Source of the DNA: JAKZVK01 sp965248255
GTDB taxonomy: Bacteria; Acidobacteriota; Terriglobia; Bryobacterales; UBA6623
Assembly (NCBI GenBank): GCA_965248255.1
Contig: CBDFIW010000003.1
Span: forward strand, 930,001-994,000
DNA: 64,000 nt
Direction: 5' to 3'
Shown here: in pieces, positions 1 to 9,603 of the stretch
Numbering within the stretch: the first letter of the stretch is position 1
Layout of the letters: the number at the start of each line of letters is the position of its first letter
The notes under the pieces: model-generated
Seen by the model: only the letters and a program-made list of their open reading frames with translations
Database searches by the model: none
Told to the model about the DNA's origin: nothing
Made by a program: the position numbers and the translations under genes

Positions 1-1
1 C

Positions 2-2440
2 GACGCGCGGCCCTACTCCCTCACCGGACAGACGGTCGACAAACCGTCGTACGCGCAAAGCCAGTTCGGCGGGATGCTCGGCGGACCGCTGAAGATCCCC
101 AGGATCGTTAACGATGAGAAGACCTTCTTCTTCTTCGTCTACAGGGGAAGCCGAAACCGGAATCCGTTCAACGCTACCAGCACTCTACCGTCGGCCCTGG
201 AGCGCGGGGGCGACTTCTCCCAATCCGTCGGGCCGGTAACGATCTTCGATCCCACCACGCGACAGCCGTTCCCCAACCATGCCCTACCGGCCTCGCGAAT
301 CGATACGGCGGCCCAGGGGTTGCTTCCGTTTTTTCCGTCCGTGAACCAGCTCGGTCAAGTGCAGAACTACCAGTTCGTTACCGCCGTTCCGCGAAACAAT
401 GACAACTTGTCAGTGCGGCTGGGCCGCAGCATCACTGAAGCCGACCGGCTGAACTTCTCTTACAACATCCAGATGCGCGACTCCGAGAGCGCGCAGTTGT
501 TCAACTTTCGTGACACGGTCGATGGTCGGGCCCAGAGCGCCACGCTGGGCTGGACTCACAACTTCCGGCCCGATCTGATCAACAACCTGCGCTTCACCTA
601 CACGCGCAACCGTAACCGAATGCTGCCCTTCTTCGCCTTCAAAGACGACGTGGCGGGCGAGCTGGGCATTAGCGGCACCTCCCGTGACCCGGTGAACTAC
701 GGTCCGCCCAACCTATCGTTCACTAACTTCGGCGATCTGACCGACGGGAGTGCAGGGTTGCGGCGCGACCAGACCTTCGCCGTGAGCGACGCCGTCACGC
801 TGGTGCGAGGCAATCACAACCTGTCGATCGGCGGCGACTATCGCCGCATTCAGCTCAACAACATCAGCGACCAAAACGCCCGAGGCTCGCTAACGTTCAG
901 CGGCCTGACGACCAGCGCGTTCAACGACGCAAGGCTCCCTTTGCCGAATACGGGGTTTGACTTCGCGGACTTCCTGTTGGGGCTGCCGCAGTCGAGCACG
1001 ATTCGATTCGGCAATCCGGATACATACTTCCGAGCACCGGCCTACAGCCTGTACGCTCAAGACGACTGGCGCATCCGATCGAACTTCACGGTCAACTTCG
1101 GGCTGCGGTACGAGTTCCTGGCGCCGTTTCAAGAGAAGTTCGGACGGCTGTCGAACCTCGACGTGGCACCGGGCTTCAGCGGAGTGGCGCCGGTCTTCCC
1201 GGGAACGAGCGGGCGCTTCAGCGGTCCGTTCCCCGATGCACTGATCGAAGCGGACCGCAACAACCTAGCGCCTCGTTTGGGCCTGGCTTGGAAGCCGTTT
1301 GCCAAGCACTCGACGTTGGTTCGCGCCGGTTACGGCTGGTACTACAACGGCTCGGTCTACAACGTGGCGGCGAGCCGCTTGGGCCAGCAACCTCCTTTCG
1401 CGAATACGACGACGCTGACCACGAGCGTCAACAGAACGCTGACGATCCGGGACGGGTTCGCAGCTTCCCCGTCACAGGAGATCACCAACTCGTTTGCGGT
1501 CGCCCGTGATTACCTGGTCGGCTATGCGCAGACCTGGAACCTGGCCGTGCAGCAAGAGATGCCCGGCTCGATGGTGTTCGAGGTGGGGTATCTCGGCACC
1601 AAGGGCACGCGACTCGACATTCAACGTTCGCCGAACCGCGCGGCTCCCGGCTCGCCCCTTGACGCGGAAGAGCGGCGGCAGATCGGCAACGCCGTGGGAT
1701 TCACGTTCGACAGTGCCGAGGGGAACTCAATCTATCATGCCGGGCAGGTACGGTTGTCGCGGCGGTTTCGGCGCGGCATCTCCGGTGATGTGCTCTACAC
1801 CTGGTCGAAGTCGATCGATAACGTCTCTACCTTTGGAGGCGGCGCGGCGGTGGTGGCCCAGAACGACAAAGACCTACGCGCGGAACGGGGTCTCTCAAGC
1901 TTCCATCAGCCCCACTCGCTGACGGCATCGTTCCTGCTGACTTCGCCGGTCGGCCGTCAGTCCAGCGGCGGGCCGTCGCGGAGTCTGGTCGAGACCATGT
2001 TTCGCGACTGGAACTTCAGCGGGGTGTTGACGGCGAGTTCAGGGACGCCGTTTACCGCGAGGGTCCTCGGCAACCAGGCGAACACCGGTGGTTCCGGGCT
2101 GGTTGGCGGCGGACGGGCGGACGCGAGCGGTCTGCCGGTACATATCGGGGCGGGGTTCTTCAATCCGCTGGCCTTCATCAACCCACCGGCCAACCGATTC
2201 GGGAATGCGTCGCGGAATACGATTCCCGGACCGAGGGGGTTGTCGTTGAACTTCGGGATCAGCCGGCGGTTTTCCATGGGGGAGCGACGGAGCATTGCCT
2301 TACGGGTTGAGAGTCAGAACATGATGAACACCGTTACCTACACAGGGTTGGGTACGACGGTGAATGCCTCGAATTACGGCTTGCCGACAAATACCTCACC
2401 GATGCGGACGGTGCGGGCTAATGTGAGGTTGCGGTTTTGA
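2..2440 (+). CDS. TonB-dependent receptor-like outer-membrane protein (5' end cut by window)
   Basis: The reading frame is open from base 2, so the gene begins upstream of the window; 812 codons are visible. The first visible residues include QFGGMLGGPL and a run of Phe in KTFFFFVYRG, which is the typical join between plug and barrel in acidobacterial TonB-receptor-like proteins with a carboxypeptidase-regulatory-like N-terminus. The rest is rich in aromatic beta-strand segments, with repeated phrases such as LYAQDDWRI, NLGLRYE-like NFGLRYEFLAP, LAPRLGLAWKP and VQQEMPG, and it ends in RANVRLRF with a C-terminal Phe typical of outer-membrane barrels. The role is probably uptake of, or contact with, large or complex substrates at the outer membrane; the substrate is unknown. 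Its TGA overlaps the ATG of the next gene (TGATG), which suggests translational coupling. Confidence 0.9.
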   Translation, partial: DARPYSLTGQTVDKPSYAQSQFGGMLGGPLKIPRIVNDEKTFFFFVYRGSRNRNPFNATSTLPSALERGGDFSQSVGPVTIFDPTTRQPFPNHALPASRIDTAAQGLLPFFPSVNQLGQVQNYQFVTAVPRNNDNLSVRLGRSITEADRLNFSYNIQMRDSESAQLFNFRDTVDGRAQSATLGWTHNFRPDLINNLRFTYTRNRNRMLPFFAFKDDVAGELGISGTSRDPVNYGPPNLSFTNFGDLTDGSAGLRRDQTFAVSDAVTLVRGNHNLSIGGDYRRIQLNNISDQNARGSLTFSGLTTSAFNDARLPLPNTGFDFADFLLGLPQSSTIRFGNPDTYFRAPAYSLYAQDDWRIRSNFTVNFGLRYEFLAPFQEKFGRLSNLDVAPGFSGVAPVFPGTSGRFSGPFPDALIEADRNNLAPRLGLAWKPFAKHSTLVRAGYGWYYNGSVYNVAASRLGQQPPFANTTTLTTSVNRTLTIRDGFAASPSQEITNSFAVARDYLVGYAQTWNLAVQQEMPGSMVFEVGYLGTKGTRLDIQRSPNRAAPGSPLDAEERRQIGNAVGFTFDSAEGNSIYHAGQVRLSRRFRRGISGDVLYTWSKSIDNVSTFGGGAAVVAQNDKDLRAERGLSSFHQPHSLTASFLLTSPVGRQSSGGPSRSLVETMFRDWNFSGVLTASSGTPFTARVLGNQANTGGSGLVGGGRADASGLPVHIGAGFFNPLAFINPPANRFGNASRNTIPGPRGLSLNFGISRRFSMGERRSIALRVESQNMMNTVTYTGLGTTVNASNYGLPTNTSPMRTVRANVRLRF

Positions 2441-4545
2441 TGGAGCCCGGCGTGCCATATCCACGGCTGGCTGCGGTGCTGGGGGCTGCTCTGCTGCTGT
2501 CTCTGCCCGCTACCGCGCAAGAGCCGGAGCCGACCGTCACGTTCAAGGTCACAAGCAACCTGGTCGTGGTCAATGTCGGGGTGCGTGACGGCGACGGTAG
2601 GGTGGTTGAAGACCTCGAAGCGGAGGACTTCGAGATTACCGAGGACGGAAAACGGCAGGAGGTTGCGGTCTTCGAGTTTCAACAGTTGGACGGGGATGAT
2701 CTGTTCGCGGCGGATACGGCGCCATTAGAAGCCGACGCCGACATTGCCCGCAGGCGCGACATTACGCCGTCCGCGCCAGGGCAGGTGCGCTACCGCGACC
2801 GGCGGCTCTTGGTGTTCTATTTCGACTTCTCGTCGATGCCCCCGGCCGACCAGATCCGCGCCCAGCGGTCGGCACTGAAATTTCTCGACGAGCACATGAC
2901 TCCCGAGGACCTGGTCGCCGTGATGGCCTTTTCGAGCCGGCTCCAGGTGCTGCAAGACTTTACGGACAACCGTGAGCTGCTGGGCGAGGTCATCAGCTCG
3001 TTCCGCACGGGCGAGGCGAGCGAGTTGGCGAGATGGGCCGAGACCGACGAAGCCGAGGCGGTCGATGACGGCTCGGCCTTTGTCGCCGATGAAAGCGAGT
3101 TCAACATCTTCAACACCGACCTCAAGCTGAGCGCGCTCGAATCAGCGGCGAAGATGCTCGCGTCGCTGCCCGAGAAGAAAGCGCTGATCTACCTCTCGAG
3201 CGGCGTGGGCAAGACCGGTACGGAAAACCATTCCCAACTGCGCTCGGCGGTCAACGCCGCGGTGCGGGCCAACGTGGCGTTCTATCCGATTGACACGCGC
3301 GGTTTGGTCGCCGAAGCCCCGCTCGGCGACGCCACCCAAGGTTCGCAGCGAGGCACGCGCGCGTACTCCGGCGCGGGCCAGCGGCAACGTCGCCAACGTT
3401 TCAACGACCAGCAAGAGACCCTATTCACCCTGGCGGCCAACACGGGCGGCAAGGCCCTGCTCAACAATAACGACCTCAGCGTGGGCATGGTAACGGCTCA
3501 GCAGGACGTCTCGAGCTACTACATCCTTGGCTACTACAGCAGCAATGAGAAGATGGACGACCGTTTCCGGAGGGTCAAGGTCCGCGTCCGGTCGCGCCCG
3601 AAGCTCAAGCTCGACTACCGCTCCGGCTATTTCGGCCCCAAGGAGTTTCGCCGCTTCAGCTCGGCTGACAAAGAGCGGCAACTCGAAGAAGCCCTGCTGC
3701 TCGGCGACCCGATCACGGACCTAACGTTGGCCCTGGAGGTCAACTACTTCCGGCTGGAGCGCGACCGTTACTTCGTACCCGTCGCGGTGAAGATTCCGGG
3801 CTCGGAACTCGAGCTGGCGCGCAAACGCGGACACGAACAGACGCGCATCGACTTCATCGGGCAGGTGCGCGACAAGCGCGGAAAGCTCATGGCCAATCTG
3901 CGCGACCACGTGGAAGTGAAACTGCGCGGCGAAGACGCGGCACAGCTTGCCGGACGCCGGCTTCAATACGACACCGGCTTTACCCTGCCGCCGGGCCGCT
4001 ACACCATGAAGTTCCTCACGCGCGAAAACGAGTCGGGTAAGATCGGAACATTCGAAACCGAGTTTGCTATTCCCGACATCGACGAACAAAAGGATTACGC
4101 GCGGTTGAGTTCCGTCGTTTGGTCGAACCAGAGGGAGCCGCTCGAGGCGGCGGTCGGCGTGGCGGAACGCAATAAGAAGCTGTTGGCGTTGCACCCGTTG
4201 GTGCGGGACGGGCAGAAGCTCATCCCCAGCATCACGCGCGTGTTCCGCAACGATCAGAGCCTCTACGTCTATTTCGAGGTCTACGATCCGCGCACGCGGG
4301 GGGGCGAGAAAGCGCCGAGCGTCGCGGCCAGTGTAAGCTTTTTCAGGGACGGGAAGAAGACGTTCGAATCCGAGCCGCTTCGGGTGATGGCGCTGGCGCC
4401 GCGGAGGCGGCGAACCGTCCCTCTGCAGTTTCAAGTTCCCCTGGGCGAGCTGTCGCCCGGTGAATACGTCTGCCAAGTGAATGCGGTAGACGAGTTCGGA
4501 CAGAAGTTTGCTTTTCGACGCGCGCCGCTGGTCGTGCTGCCCTGA
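2440..4545 (+). CDS. Exported VWA domain protein (acidobacterial VWFA-related type)
   Basis: 701 residues from the ATG that overlaps the preceding stop codon (TGATG). A Sec signal peptide ends near LPATAQ at about residue 27. It is followed by the motif FKVTSNLVVVNVGVRDGDG and an EDFEITEDGK segment, which introduce the VWFA-related domain common in Acidobacteriota. The VWA fold follows from about residue 120 (RLLVFYFDFSSM, with a degenerate metal-site DxS instead of DxSxS, then KKALIYLSSGVG and NVAFYPIDTRGL). Residues after about 380 form beta-rich domains ending in a VNAVDEFGQKF segment. It probably acts in the periplasm or at the cell surface in protein-protein contacts. Coupling to the TonB-like receptor suggests the two work together, but no substrate can be read from the sequence. 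Confidence 0.88.
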   Translation: MEPGVPYPRLAAVLGAALLLSLPATAQEPEPTVTFKVTSNLVVVNVGVRDGDGRVVEDLEAEDFEITEDGKRQEVAVFEFQQLDGDDLFAADTAPLEADADIARRRDITPSAPGQVRYRDRRLLVFYFDFSSMPPADQIRAQRSALKFLDEHMTPEDLVAVMAFSSRLQVLQDFTDNRELLGEVISSFRTGEASELARWAETDEAEAVDDGSAFVADESEFNIFNTDLKLSALESAAKMLASLPEKKALIYLSSGVGKTGTENHSQLRSAVNAAVRANVAFYPIDTRGLVAEAPLGDATQGSQRGTRAYSGAGQRQRRQRFNDQQETLFTLAANTGGKALLNNNDLSVGMVTAQQDVSSYYILGYYSSNEKMDDRFRRVKVRVRSRPKLKLDYRSGYFGPKEFRRFSSADKERQLEEALLLGDPITDLTLALEVNYFRLERDRYFVPVAVKIPGSELELARKRGHEQTRIDFIGQVRDKRGKLMANLRDHVEVKLRGEDAAQLAGRRLQYDTGFTLPPGRYTMKFLTRENESGKIGTFETEFAIPDIDEQKDYARLSSVVWSNQREPLEAAVGVAERNKKLLALHPLVRDGQKLIPSITRVFRNDQSLYVYFEVYDPRTRGGEKAPSVAASVSFFRDGKKTFESEPLRVMALAPRRRRTVPLQFQVPLGELSPGEYVCQVNAVDEFGQKFAFRRAPLVVLP

Positions 4546-4603
4546 CGCAACTATGACCTCAGGCGAGCGCGGTGATGAACCTTTGAGAACAGTGAGGCCA
4601 ATG

Positions 4604-5407
4604 ATGAGAAAGCAATGCACTCAAATCGCGATGGCAGCCCTTGCTTCGGCGACCCTGCTCTGGGCGGGTGGCTTCTGGGAGAAGAAAACCTACTCCGACT
4701 GGAATGAGAAAGACCTCAAGAAGATGTTCAACAACTCGCCCTGGGCAAAGCAGGTCAGTATCAGTATGGGTGGAGGCATGGGTGGAGGCATGGGCGGCCG
4801 TGGCGGCGGCGGCCGCGGGGGTGGCGGAGCGGGTGGTGGCGGCGGTGGCGACCTGGGTGGCGGCGGTGGCGGCCTAGGTGGTGGCGGTGGCGGCCTAGGT
4901 GGTGGCGGTGGCGGTGGCGGCCTCGGTGGTGGCGGTGGCGGCCGCGGTGGGGGCGGGGGCTACGGCGGCGGAGCGGAGCGCCCCAGCATGATGCTCGTCG
5001 TCCGCTGGAGCAGCTCGCTGCCGATCAAGCAGGCGATGGCCAAGATGCAGTTCGGCTCCGAAGCCGAGACCCCTAAGGAGGCGCAGGACATGCTGACGAG
5101 GCCCGAAAGCCACTACGTGCTCACCGTTAGCGGTCTTCCCGCTCGCATGGCGCGCATGGCCCAGAACCCCGAGCGCATCCAGCAATCGGCCTTCCTCGTG
5201 CGGAAGCAAAAGCCCGACCTGGGAGCCGAGCACGTGCAGGTCATACCCTCCGAGCAGTCGGTTGACCTGCATTTGGCGTTTCCGCGCACTGAGCCGATTA
5301 CCCTCGAAGACAAGAACGTCGAACTCAAGCTTGCGCTTGGACCGATCCAAGTGAAGAAGAAGTTTAAATTGAAGGATATGGTCTTCGACGGCGATTTGGC
5401 ACTTTGA
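4604..5407 (+). CDS. Exported glycine-rich protein of unknown function
   Basis: 267 residues. The ATG at 4604 is preferred over 4601 because GAGG at 4594-4597 then has a normal spacing. A signal peptide (MRKQCTQIAMAALASATLLW) precedes a charged Trp-rich segment, FWEKKTYSDWNEKDLKKMF, ending in NNSPWAKQV. Residues about 55-124 are almost pure Gly with a few Arg, Leu and Met, encoded by near-identical GGTGGCGGTGGCGGC units that may be unstable. The C-terminal half is ordinary globular sequence (SMMLVVRWSSSLPIKQAM, VTVSGLP-like LTVSGLPARM, ending in LKDMVFDGDLAL). I recognise it only as a type of hypothetical exported protein with an N-terminal W...SPWA motif. It may belong with the VWA gene 58 bases upstream. 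Confidence 0.8.
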   Translation: MRKQCTQIAMAALASATLLWAGGFWEKKTYSDWNEKDLKKMFNNSPWAKQVSISMGGGMGGGMGGRGGGGRGGGGAGGGGGGDLGGGGGGLGGGGGGLGGGGGGGGLGGGGGGRGGGGGYGGGAERPSMMLVVRWSSSLPIKQAMAKMQFGSEAETPKEAQDMLTRPESHYVLTVSGLPARMARMAQNPERIQQSAFLVRKQKPDLGAEHVQVIPSEQSVDLHLAFPRTEPITLEDKNVELKLALGPIQVKKKFKLKDMVFDGDLAL

Positions 5408-5440
5408 GATTGGCCTTATTGACTCCCGCATAATATAGAG

Positions 5441-5932
5441 TCAGTCAAAACAAAGAGAAGACTGTTTCCAGAAGGCCGTGATCAAACGCGGTTTGCGGTA
5501 CATGCGGCGGAGTGCCTTGCGGGCCCGCTCGTTCAGCTCGCCGTAGTCTTTCGGACAGACGTTCGGCAACTCGTGCTGCTTCCAGTAAGCCCAGATGTAT
5601 TCCACCGGATTCAACTCCGGCGCATAGGGTGGCAAGTACTCGGTTGCGATGTGGCCTTCGGAGAGTTCGATGAACTCTTGCACCAGGCGGCTACGGTGCG
5701 CCGGCAGCCGATCCCAGACGATCAGCAGCGGGCGATCGATATGACGTACCAACGCCTTGAGAAAGTCGGTCACTTGCTCTTTGCCGATCGCACCGGGATA
5801 GAGCCGGAAGTAGAAGTTACGCAGCGTCAGCCCCGCCGAGACGGAAAGCTTCTCCCAGTTGAAGTTAAACTGCAGCACCGGTGTTTGGCCACGTGGCGCC
5901 CAGGTGCGGCAGCGATGCGGCTTCTGACTCAA
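5441..5932 (-). CDS. IS630 transposase, C-terminal frame (DDE catalytic), copy 1
   Basis: This frame is probably not translated alone; it is reached by -1 frameshifting from the HTH frame, giving a fusion of about 338 residues, the usual IS630 size. The first catalytic Asp (VFIDESG) lies just before the nominal TTG start at 5932, which is good evidence for the fusion. The second Asp is in LLIVWDRLPAHRS and the Glu in LNPVEYIWAYWK, so the DDE triad is intact. The frame ends WKQSSLCFD. The transposase cuts and joins at TA dinucleotides. Confidence 0.9.
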   Translation of the reverse strand: MSQKPHRCRTWAPRGQTPVLQFNFNWEKLSVSAGLTLRNFYFRLYPGAIGKEQVTDFLKALVRHIDRPLLIVWDRLPAHRSRLVQEFIELSEGHIATEYLPPYAPELNPVEYIWAYWKQHELPNVCPKDYGELNERARKALRRMYRKPRLITAFWKQSSLCFD

Positions 5933-6456
5933 TCCGCTTTCGTCGATGAAGACGAGCGTACGGCCTTCGTTTTGGGCTTTTTTTTAATGCGCTTCCAGGT
6001 CTTGCGCTTCCAGGTGCGGATCCGCTCTTCGTTGCGCTCGCGCGCCTTTCCGGCCGGGCGTTGCGGGCTCCAGTCGAGCGCTCGCAGGATCTTCCAGGCG
6101 TGGCCTGCGTGGTATGCGACCCCGAACTCGTCTCCGATCAGCCGAGCCACCCGCGGACAGCTCCACAGGGGCGTTGGGAAGCCGTGGGCTTCCGGGCCTT
6201 CCAGCAGCAGCGACGTCAGGCGTTCGCGTTGTGCGGCATCGAGGAGCGGCTTGCGTCCGGCGCGCCCGGCCTGGCGGAGTCCGGCCGCACCCTGCTCGCG
6301 GTATTGCCGCCGCCACTCACTGACGGTTTGGCGAGCGACGTTCAGCCGTCTCGCCGTCTCGGACTGATTGTGGCCTTGGTGGAGCAGCCGCATCGCTTCG
6401 AAACGGCGCTTCTCCAGCGCCTTGAAATCCCGCTTCACACCTTTGGGGTTGCCCAT
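5929..6456 (-). CDS. IS630 transposase, N-terminal frame (HTH), copy 1
   Basis: Starting at the ATG with MGNPKGVKRDF, this frame gives 175 residues with a helix-turn-helix (GHNQSETARRLNVARQTVSEW) that binds the IS ends, followed by a second winged-helix-like region (SCPRVARLIGDEFGVAYH). Near its end lies an A8 run (T8 on the plus strand at 5978-5985) read as ATT AAA AAA AAG, giving the -1 slippery heptamer A_AAA_AAG. A -1 slip moves ribosomes into the DDE frame, continuing as KAQNEGRTLVFIDESG. Without the slip, translation stops at KAD. An upstream TTG start (MTVWSIY) in the same frame is possible but less likely. Confidence 0.9.
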   Translation of the reverse strand: MGNPKGVKRDFKALEKRRFEAMRLLHQGHNQSETARRLNVARQTVSEWRRQYREQGAAGLRQAGRAGRKPLLDAAQRERLTSLLLEGPEAHGFPTPLWSCPRVARLIGDEFGVAYHAGHAWKILRALDWSPQRPAGKARERNEERIRTWKRKTWKRIKKKPKTKAVRSSSSTKAD

Positions 6457-6795
6457 ACATATATAGATGCTCCACACTGTCAAAAAGTGTCATAATAATT
6501 TGCGGGATTCAATAGGGTGGGTAACAACATGTTGCGCGAGGTGGCCTTCTCGCATATGCGACCCGGTAGGGAGACAAATAGGGCGGCATGGCTGATCCGA
6601 ATGGAGTCTTGCGGAGCCGATTGGTACTGATAGCCTTATTGGCCGTCTTGATTGCCCATTTCGTCTGGCTTTGTTGGTTTGTCGTCCCCGGTTATGCCAG
6701 CCCGGACGCTGACGGCTACTTCGCGCAGGCCCGCCTGATTGCGGCGCAAGGCCGAACGAGTCTTCCTCCTGCCTCACCCGTTCAATACTTCGGGA

Positions 6796-7824
6796 ACTGG
6801 GGTATTTACTTGACTCAGGTGACCCCTACATCTTGTGGTCGACAGAAGCAGCATTTTCAGTGCCGCCGATGATGGACTTGTATGGCACGGGGTCGATGGC
6901 GACCGCCTGTTGCACAAGTCGATAGAAGAGCTTCCCTCGGCTGCGAGAGTTGCGTCGATTAAAGCGGAAGGTAAACTCGTCCAGGTAGTAGTCCAGATGC
7001 TCGGGGTTGACGGCCCCCTGATGCGTCCCCAGCAGCCAACGCTTCAAAAGCGACGCCACGCGGTGCACTCGGGGCAGCAGCTTCGAGGCCGACTCCGGCC
7101 CCTCATCGAGGAACGTTACTTCGTGCCGGTAGCCGCGCTTCTGTAGCGGCTCATAGCCCAGCCAGCCGTCGGTATGAACCGTGCTGCCCCGTTCAATCGC
7201 TTCTTCGGCAAAGGGCATCAAGCTTTCTGCGCTCGCATCCCGGACTCTGCGCATCCGAAGCCGTCCCGTTCCCCTGCCGTCCTCCTGGGCGGCGATGGCA
7301 ATCAACGATTTGGTATAGGTCTGGCGACCGCGCACGCCCTCTTCTGGGCTGCCCCAGTACGTCTCGTCCACCTCCACACGGCCGCTGAGGCGGTCGCGAC
7401 CGGGGCGCACCATGGCGCGGCGCAACTTGTGCAGCCAGCTCCAGGCCGTCTTGTAGCTGCCCAGCCCCAAGACTCGCTGCAGCCCCAGGGCACTCACTCC
7501 GTTTTTCTGACTGGTCACCCACCAGATGGCTCGCAACCACAGCCGCAGGGGCTGACGAGTGTCCTGGAACACCGTGCCAGCGGTGACCGAGGTCTGCCGA
7601 CCGCAGCCCGAGCACTCCCACAGCCCTTGCCGGACCGGCCAAGCCGCGCCGTGTCCGCAGCGCGGACAGCGGAATCCTTCCGGCCAGCGCAGCTGGAACA
7701 GATAATCCCGACAAGCCTCCTCCGTCGCAAAGCGGGCCTCGAACTCAGCCAAGTTCCGCGGATAGTCCTCCATCGCACCGCATACTACATCTTGGGGCTA
7801 CCTGAGTCAAGTAAATACCCCATT
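6796..7824 (-). mobile_element. IS1595-family insertion sequence (1029 bp)
   Basis: It is bounded by the 8-bp direct repeat CTTCGGGA at 6788-6795 and 7825-7832, the target-duplication length known for IS1595. The ends are 25-bp inverted repeats with one mismatch, sharing TGGGGTATTTACTTGACTCA followed by GGT. Intact repeats, clean duplication and an open transposase point to a recent insertion. Confidence 0.95.
6826..7773 (-). CDS. IS1595-family transposase
   Basis: 315 residues from ATG at 7773. An N-terminal zinc ribbon has CPRCGH and then CSGCGR, separated by about 16 residues, as in the IS1595 group. The catalytic core follows: first Asp in VEVDETYWGS, second in VHTDGWLGYE, and the third acidic position in the HLDYYLDEFTFRFNRR region. 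It ends 30 bases from the left inverted repeat. All expected motifs are present, so it is probably active. Confidence 0.95.
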   Translation of the reverse strand: MEDYPRNLAEFEARFATEEACRDYLFQLRWPEGFRCPRCGHGAAWPVRQGLWECSGCGRQTSVTAGTVFQDTRQPLRLWLRAIWWVTSQKNGVSALGLQRVLGLGSYKTAWSWLHKLRRAMVRPGRDRLSGRVEVDETYWGSPEEGVRGRQTYTKSLIAIAAQEDGRGTGRLRMRRVRDASAESLMPFAEEAIERGSTVHTDGWLGYEPLQKRGYRHEVTFLDEGPESASKLLPRVHRVASLLKRWLLGTHQGAVNPEHLDYYLDEFTFRFNRRNSRSRGKLFYRLVQQAVAIDPVPYKSIIGGTENAASVDHKM

Positions 7825-9603
7825 CTTCGGGATTCACTGGCTAGAGCAGGAGAACGGCGAATTCGTCAGCCGCTATCCCTTTGGGCTGCCGTTATTATTG
7901 GCGGGCACATGGTTGCTGTTTGGATGGCAGGCAGCATTCTACGTGAACCCGCTCCTGGCCACGCTGACTTTACTGTTTCTGTTCCTGCTGTGCCGCGCCT
8001 GGGTGGGAGAGAAGCTTGCTCTAGCCGCCGCTGCGCTTTACGCCGTCGTCCCGCTGGCCAATCATCATGCGCTTCACTCCGATGCACACACCGCTGCGGC
8101 TTTTTTTCTGATAGCGGGAATCTGGGCGCTCGATCGTTGGGGCCGCCGAGGTGGCGCGGGACTTGCCATCGCTGCCGGCCTGTTACTCGGATATTTGCCG
8201 ACTGTGCGCTACGCCGAGGCGGTCGCTGGAATGGGCGTGCTTCTCTTCCTTCTACTGCAATGGCCACATCTGAGCGGTCGTCGAAGAGAACTACTGTTCT
8301 TGATCGGGGGAGCGGCTCTGCCGTTAGGGCTTCTGCTGCTCCACAACCAGGTTCACTTCGGGGCTTTCTGGAAGACCGGCTACGCGCTCACCAACGAGCA
8401 GCAGATCACATGGGAGAACCTCGGCAACAACTGGCGCGCTTACCTGGAGGCGCTGTTGAGTTCCGGCATCGGTACTTTTGTAGCTCTGGGGATCGCCGGG
8501 ATGGCTGCGATGTCGCTTCGACGCGAAGTTCGGCCCTTGGCGTTTACGCTCTTTGCGATTGCCCTAGCGATCTCGGTTGTCTACGCCGGATACTACTTCA
8601 ACCGCGGGCCCCAGGGAGCTTCGATCCGGTTCCTGCTACCGACAATGCCACTTTACCTGCTGCCCGCGATGTGGCTGTTCCGCCAATTTGGCGACCGGCG
8701 GATTGCGGGAGTGGTGTTGGGCGTACTGGTGGCGGTTCAATTCGTTCGTGGTGTTCCGGGTTCGATGGAACGCATGCGGCGAGAGCATGATGGCGCGAAG
8801 CGGTCCGCCATCGCGGTGGAGTGGCTCGACGAGAACATCCCGGAGTCCAGCGTGGTTGTCTCCAGCCGGCGCTTGTTGGAGCAAGTCAACTTCACCGGCA
8901 AGTGGAAACTGGCGGATTCTTCGGTGATCTTGGGGGATCGGCGTGGATTCGGACCTGGCGCGATGTTCGGCGCCGACCCTGATCTGCCCAGCCCGAGGCA
9001 GGTGGGGAAGGCCGCCAGGCTGAGAGCAAAGTACGAAAACCTCAGCCCCAGCGAACGGGCTTCGATGGCGTTGGACGACACGCAGGCATGGGCGGAAGGA
9101 AAAGGGACCTACTGGATCACCAGCGGTAACAGGGAAATCCGTCAGGTGGAGCGACTTATCACGGGCTCGGGCTCCTTTGAAAAAGTGGGGTCGATCGAGC
9201 TGCCCGGCCCCGAGGTATCGCGAACCCGTAGACCTGGCCTCGGCGGAATGGATCCGGAGCGGATGCGAGAGATGATGCGGCGGCGAATGGGTGGCGCAGT
9301 AGGCGGCGGTCGCCGCGGCCGTTTCGGTGGGCAAGGATTGAGACGTATGGCCGGACCTGAAGACCCTGAGAACAGTGGCGGACTTGAGTTCGCCCCACCG
9401 GGAGGCCCGATGAGGGGCTTAGGTGGACCAGGCGGTGGAGGCAGGAGGTTCAGTATCTCGGGAACCTGGGACGTTTATCGGCTCACGCTATGACGATTAG
9501 AATCCGGCTTCCTCGCGCAGAGGAGCTGCCGGGAATCGTGGTCGCCCGTTCCCTCCCCATCTGCTGACGTCGCTCTCCTGGACGTTGAGCATGGGCAATC
9601 AAG

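Larger units (their letters stand above)
5419..6512 (-). mobile_element. IS630-family insertion sequence, copy 1 (1094 bp)
   Basis: The element is bounded by TA at 5417-5418 and 6513-6514, the TA target duplication expected for IS630. The ends form imperfect inverted repeats: TTGACTCCCGCATAATAT at the left, and on the opposite strand at the right TTGAATCCCGCAAATTAT. It carries a transposase in two overlapping frames on the minus strand. It sits between the Gly-rich gene and the membrane glycosyltransferase-like gene without interrupting a recognisable gene. It is nearly identical to copies 2 and 3 in this window and has exactly the same length. Confidence 0.95.
6588..9493 (+). pseudogene. Membrane glycosyltransferase-like gene (PMT/ArnT type) interrupted by IS1595
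   Basis: The gene starts at ATG 6588, runs to 6795 and resumes at 7833-9493. Removing the IS and one copy of the 8-bp duplication restores a perfect frame (QYFG then IHWLEQENGE), giving an original protein of 622 residues. The N-terminus has a membrane helix, then VVPGYASPDADGYFAQARL, the acidic luminal loop typical of PMT/ArnT-like glycosyltransferases (GT-C fold). The second part has several more helices (LPLLLAGTWLLFGW, LLATLTLLFLFLLC, LPAMWLF and others) and a soluble domain. The last 90 residues are a Gly/Arg/Met-rich tail (MREMMRRRMGGA, GGPGGGGRR) ending in SGTWDVYRLTL. The insertion falls after codon 69, so the N-terminal fragment is too short to work. A restart inside the second fragment is possible but would lack the acidic loop. 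Confidence 0.85.

Noticed and set aside
3721..4620. 299-codon open frame on the minus strand within the VWA gene.
   Set aside because: Arg/Leu-rich shadow; the plus-strand frame has a signal peptide and domain motifs.
5573..6367. 264-codon antisense open frame in each IS630 copy.
   Set aside because: It is conserved only because the IS is; composition is that of a shadow frame and the transposase explains the DNA.
7174..8790. 538-codon open frame spanning the IS1595 end and the membrane protein gene.
   Set aside because: It crosses the IS boundary in a frame with no recognisable domains; the two true genes explain the sequence.
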